Part shown: positions 60,601 through 64,000 of the stretch, one piece after another
How the letters are laid out: every line of letters begins with the position of its first letter
Position numbering within the stretch: position 1 is the first letter of the stretch
Assembly: GCA_017562135.1 (NCBI GenBank)
Contig: QEYB01001642.1
Span: forward strand, 1,178,001 to 1,242,000
Origin: Dipylidium caninum
Taxonomy: Eukaryota > Platyhelminthes > Cestoda > Cyclophyllidea > Dipylidiidae
Reading direction: 5' to 3'
DNA length: 64,000 nucleotides
Notes under the pieces: model-generated
The model's input: only the letters and a program-made list of their open reading frames with translations
Told to the model about the DNA's origin: nothing
Database searches by the model: none
Position numbers and translations under genes: made by a program

Positions 60601-61556
60601 AAGAGTTACAGAACATGTGTGCACATAATACCTTAGTTTTTAATTTCAACAATAACGACCCAATGTCTTGACAAGCTGGATATTCTGAAACGCATTGACT
60701 GTCAACCATGTTGAGTTTGCGATCGAGTTCTTGTAAGCTTTCGATAAACTCATGTTCCGTCACAGGGGTGAGAAGAATGTGTCTGGAAAAGAACCACGTT
60801 ATATGCTACATACAAGGGAAATGGATTTTAAATCACCCAACGTACTGTATGAGGGCATCTGGAATGACCATATCTGATAAAAATTGAGCGAGTTCCCCGC
60901 GCACAGCCTAATCCATTAATATAAAGCCAAATTTTATAAAATAAAGAATAGTATAAATTTACAATAACCGAAGGAATAGCGCTCTTCAGCAGTCATGTAC
61001 AAACGGGACAATAAAACCAGAGTTTACTTTGAAAATCAAAAATCATTATGAGTTTACGGTTTCTGAACTTCAAGCGAAGCTTGATAAGAATAACCTTTCG
61101 ATTTTGCAAACTTTGGTGCATGTTCATGGAACGGATTTGAAGATCTTGTATATCCGAACTAATACTTCCGAGATCTCGATGAAAACTAGCCAGGATTTTT
61201 TCCATACGCTACAGCTTTGTTAGCAGAAATTTATGTACCTCCAGAGTTTTGCAACAAGTAGATATTTTGTGGTGTAATCCAACGACAGTTGGACCCATTC
61301 GAACATCTCGAAGTAAATGGAAACGCAAACTTACAAGCATCAACAGCTGAATGTTCGAGACTCCCCAGCTGTTCTTCTACATGCCTAGTGTGAATTCTGA
61401 GATCAATGTCCTAAAGAGAAACGTCAGACAAGAGAAATGCCGTACGGATTCCAAGACTGTGGTGCAAATATGGCCATCCAGAGTTCCAACCTCATCACTC
61501 TTTCCGACATCACAAGCTGTCCCGTCATTAGGACACACAAGAAACGTGTCTGCCAT
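57680..61556 (-). CDS. VPS52: VPS52, GARP/EARP tethering-complex subunit
   Basis: Subunit of the GARP and EARP complexes that tether endosome-derived vesicles at the trans-Golgi. The start ATG at 61556 gives MADTFLVCPNDGTACD. Exons then encode DIDLRIHTRHVEEQLGSLEH, a coiled coil with MEKILASFHRDLGSISSDIQ, AVRGELAQFLSDMVIPDALI, HILLTPVTEHEFIESLQELD, a basic AITRIREYLLEKI helix, FLLMHECELAREVRLNYL, NYALLDTACREYVFLGDFF, RGIPVLDRYCYALI, RRYAELGASL, LVFLINNFDLIVSV, TRIIKGFNIDWKNSIQ, ALLSQLVQVYHRFQK and the C-terminal LVSIHQIMNEIKNFKSDF with TGA at 57680-57682. The order matches human VPS52 throughout. A VPS52-specific middle insert rich in Asn/Gln lies at about 59880-60115. The frame appears intact. 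Confidence 0.93.
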
Positions 61557-62177
61557 CTCACTACTCGGAACACTACTCTGAGGTGGAAATGCTGCAAAGT
61601 GATAGGGTAATTGAGACCCATTGGAGGAAACAATAACCCTGTGACAAAAAAAACTAAGAAAGTGGGCAAACTATATAAATTTATGCGTGTGCGTTCACTG
61701 AAACTCTTGAAACTACCCTCCAATAAAAGCCTGACAGGAACGGAATCGGATAAAAATCTTTCAGGTTAATCACTTTCGATGAGATAAATTGATGGCGATG
61801 CTTTTTCAGTTTTATTCGGCTTGGTGGGCTTCCAATTTTTGGGGCCAGCTCACGCTGCTCCAGTTTTACACTTTTCCTAATATAGGTGATATTTATAGTT
61901 AATTCATTAATTATGTAGCATGCAATTTTAAGTTTTCGGATGACAGATATTATCAACTTCAAAGGCGTTTTTATGCAACATTTTTCCATCATAATTTACA
62001 TTTGTTTGCCTCGGCTTAGATACTCTTCACCGTCGACTGAGTTTTCAGTTGCTGCCTCAAGTCACCTGTGTCTGTATTACCCAGGCCCCTAACCTCCTAC
62101 CTTGGGGGGCTTTGTGGAAGCTGTCTGGCCCGCCAGTCCCTCAGCAATCACGTTTGCTACTATTCTAATCCTTAGAA
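61557..62177. promoter_or_regulatory. Putative bidirectional promoter between VPS52 and SDR39U1
   Basis: 620 bp between divergent start codons. No defined element; the assignment is by position. A short G/C-rich run (ccttggggggct, about 62101-62112) is the only compositional feature. Confidence 0.4.
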
Positions 62178-63616
62178 ATGAGCAAATTGAACGTTGTCAT
62201 TGGTAACTTTTAGTACTGTAAACAGTTTATTGGAGGTGGTGGTACGGGCCTCATTGGAAAGGCATTGGTGTCCAAACTTAGGACTAAAGATATGAACGTT
62301 CGGATTATCACACGCAATCCCAAATGTGCCGAAGATTTATCATGGGTAACGGACGGATCTACCTCTATTAACAACTAACAGGAGTCGGTGGAGTCTTGTG
62401 GCCTGCCCGAGGACACTGACGTAGTTATAAACCTAGCTGGTCGTAATATTGGTGAAGTCGCTCCTCAACTACTTATCCCCAGGTATGTAAGCCTCTCAAA
62501 ACTATCATCGTCCAAATAGCATGAGGGAGGCTTTTCTACGGGAAATCTGCTCAAGTCGCGTGAGGAGTACCCAAATTCTCATAAGAAACCTACCCAAGAA
62601 CGCGGTCAAGTTCATTAATGCTTCGGCGATTGGTATGATATGGGTAGCAAAAAACTGTTCTGACCACTGTTGTTAGGTTTCTACAAATCCAGCCTCTCTC
62701 ACTCTTATACGGAAGAGGATCCATGTGTTGACTACAGCTTTATTCCTCGCCTCGTTCACGAATGGGAAGCTTCACTCTCGGGACCCCAACTTGAAGATGT
62801 ACAGTGCGCCCTTGTCCGAACAGGTGTCACTTTTATACGTCATTAATGAGAAATATCTGTTTGTGGCTTAACATGGGGGTTTTCGTCTAATCCCTTCATT
62901 ACTTTCCCTCAAGGTATCGTCAAGGTTGGAGACAACAGTTCTTTTATTTTTAACTTTTTTGCAGTACTGACTTTTATTAAACTTTCTAATAGGTTCTGGC
63001 TCTACTTTTTTTGATAAACAAAGGCTTCCCTGCACTTCAGGCGTTGTTCTCTCCAAGGATGGGGGCTTTCTCTCGAAACTCCATTTTCCTCATCGTGTCG
63101 GTTTGGGCGGTCCTATTGGTAGTGGACGACAGTGGATTTCGTGGATCCATATTAATGACCTCGTCAATCTCTACTGTTTCCTTATCACCGATCCAGTAGG
63201 CGCGTCTCAATACTTTTTGTACTCTTGTAGGCCCCTTAAAATTCTCAGTTTATATAGTAAGATAGGCCTGGTACAGCCTGCAACTTGATTTGTTACCCGG
63301 CTTTAATTGAATAACATTAGGTCAACGCCTTATTGGAGCAGTAAATGGAACCGCGCCGAATCCCGTTCGACAAAGTGATTTTTCAATTGCGCTTAGCCAG
63401 TCGTTGGGCGCCCCTTCTTTCGGTGGACGTTTTCCCATGCCGGCTCTCCTCATTCGCGCGGTACTGGGCGCAGAGCGTGCCCCGCTATTGCTCGAGGGCC
63501 AACGCGTCTTGCCCACCAGAGCACAATCGGCAGGCTTCGAATTTGAGTTTCCAACTTTGGAAACCGCTTTGGAGAACATCTACGGCAAGCGGCCCCTGTC
63601 CGTATCCACCAAATAA
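62178..63616 (+). CDS. SDR39U1: SDR39U1-like NAD(P)-binding epimerase-family protein
   Basis: Atypical short-chain dehydrogenase of unknown substrate. Exons: 62178-62202 (MSKLNVVI), 33-bp intron, 62236-62345 (GGGTGLIGKALVSKL dinucleotide loop), 36-bp intron, 62382-62482 (DTDVVINLAGRNIGEVAP), 37-bp intron, 62520-62632 (AVKFINASAIG), 62677-62823 (FYKSSLSHSYTEEDP; LVHEWEAS), from 63041 (GLGGPIGSGRQWISWIHIND) and about 63320-63616 (LIGAVNGTAPNPVRQSDFS; RAPLLLEGQRVLPT, the C-terminal DUF1731-type domain). All motifs of the YfcH/SDR39U1 family are present in order. The donor after ITDP near 63195 is not resolved. The stop TAA is embedded in AATAAA, so the 3' UTR may be very short. Confidence 0.9.
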
Positions 63617-63724
63617 AGGTCGTTCTTCTCGCTAGGGATATCTTTGTCTTTACAATATCTTAGTCTACACAATACTGTAAAAGTCTGAAATATGTACATG
63701 GTTGGGGGTGTGGTGTATGGAACC

Positions 63725-64000
63725 TCAAAGCCACCTTCCGGGAAGGTAAACATAGATGTTATCTCGGTATTGACCCAGTTCTGGTGTATAAATGCTACTG
63801 TTGAATGGCTGGATTTCAAGGTGCCGTGGGGGTGCCTTACTACCCGGTTCTAAAAAGTACATCCAGCCTTGGGAATCAATTACACAGAGTGCGGAGTTTT
63901 GGTGAGTCTGGCTAATTTTTTCGGTACGAAAATGTGGTTCTGCAGCGTCCGTATACGCCACCGCAGCGGATTCTGACGATGGAGCAAACGACAGAGCGAC
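63725..64000 (-). CDS. C-terminal end of unrecognised protein, cut by window edge
   Basis: An open frame enters from the right edge and ends at 63725 (TGA). It contains SALCVIDSQGWMYFLEPGSK and ends YRDNIYVYLPGRWL. It converges on SDR39U1 with about 108 bp between stops. The sequence looks like real coding (aromatic-rich, full-length open frame), but I do not recognise the family. More of the gene lies beyond position 64000. Confidence 0.5.
   Translation of the reverse strand, partial: VALSFAPSSESAAVAYTDAAEPHFRTEKISQTHQNSALCVIDSQGWMYFLEPGSKAPPRHLEIQPFNSSIYTPELGQYRDNIYVYLPGRWL

Overview
The window looks like draft nuclear DNA from a flatworm, most likely a parasitic one (cestode or trematode). 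The signs are several 30-37 bp introns with clean GT..AG ends (AMPK alpha, ABHD11, SDR39U1, CARM1), close gene spacing and purely metazoan gene families. There are no operons, CRISPR arrays, rRNA genes or intact transposons. The species is my inference; no taxon-specific marker was found.

Layout. 1-2542 (+): 3' two-thirds of CARM1/PRMT4, broken by single-base frame changes. 2278-18786: a very large imperfect inverted repeat, with arms of about 7.6 kb (2278-9829 and 11152-18786) around a 1.3 kb single-copy spacer. The arms carry the last CARM1 exon, a short TP-rich ORF, a C9orf85-like zinc-ribbon gene, a GC-rich island and the 3' exons of an SLC16 monocarboxylate-transporter-like gene. The first visible transporter exons lie in the spacer. 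The two copies differ mainly by 1-base indels and each is in frame at places where the other is not. This points to uncorrected long-read sequence or a misassembled palindrome at least as much as to biology.

19216-24141 (-): BTBD9. 24142-29766: gene-poor, with a degenerate homeobox (27056-27325, -) and a truncated CPSF4 copy (28129-28647, +). 29767-34396 (+): SAP130-like corepressor subunit. 35403-38146 (-): ZGPAT, head-to-head with TRA2 (39013-39938, +). 41172-47737 (-): long-chain acyl-CoA synthetase. 49347-55263 (-): AMPK alpha, nearly complete. 56232-57258 (+): ABHD11. 57680-61556 (-): VPS52, head-to-head with SDR39U1 (62178-63616, +). 63725-64000 (-): C-terminus of an unrecognised protein.

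The genes are ordinary housekeeping and regulatory loci: histone/arginine methylation, corepression, splicing, lipid activation, energy sensing and retrograde trafficking. They share no pathway and no common regulation is visible. The unusual parts are the palindrome, the two decayed gene copies and a GC-AG intron in AMPK. I found no convincing new biological system; the palindrome is the feature most worth testing.
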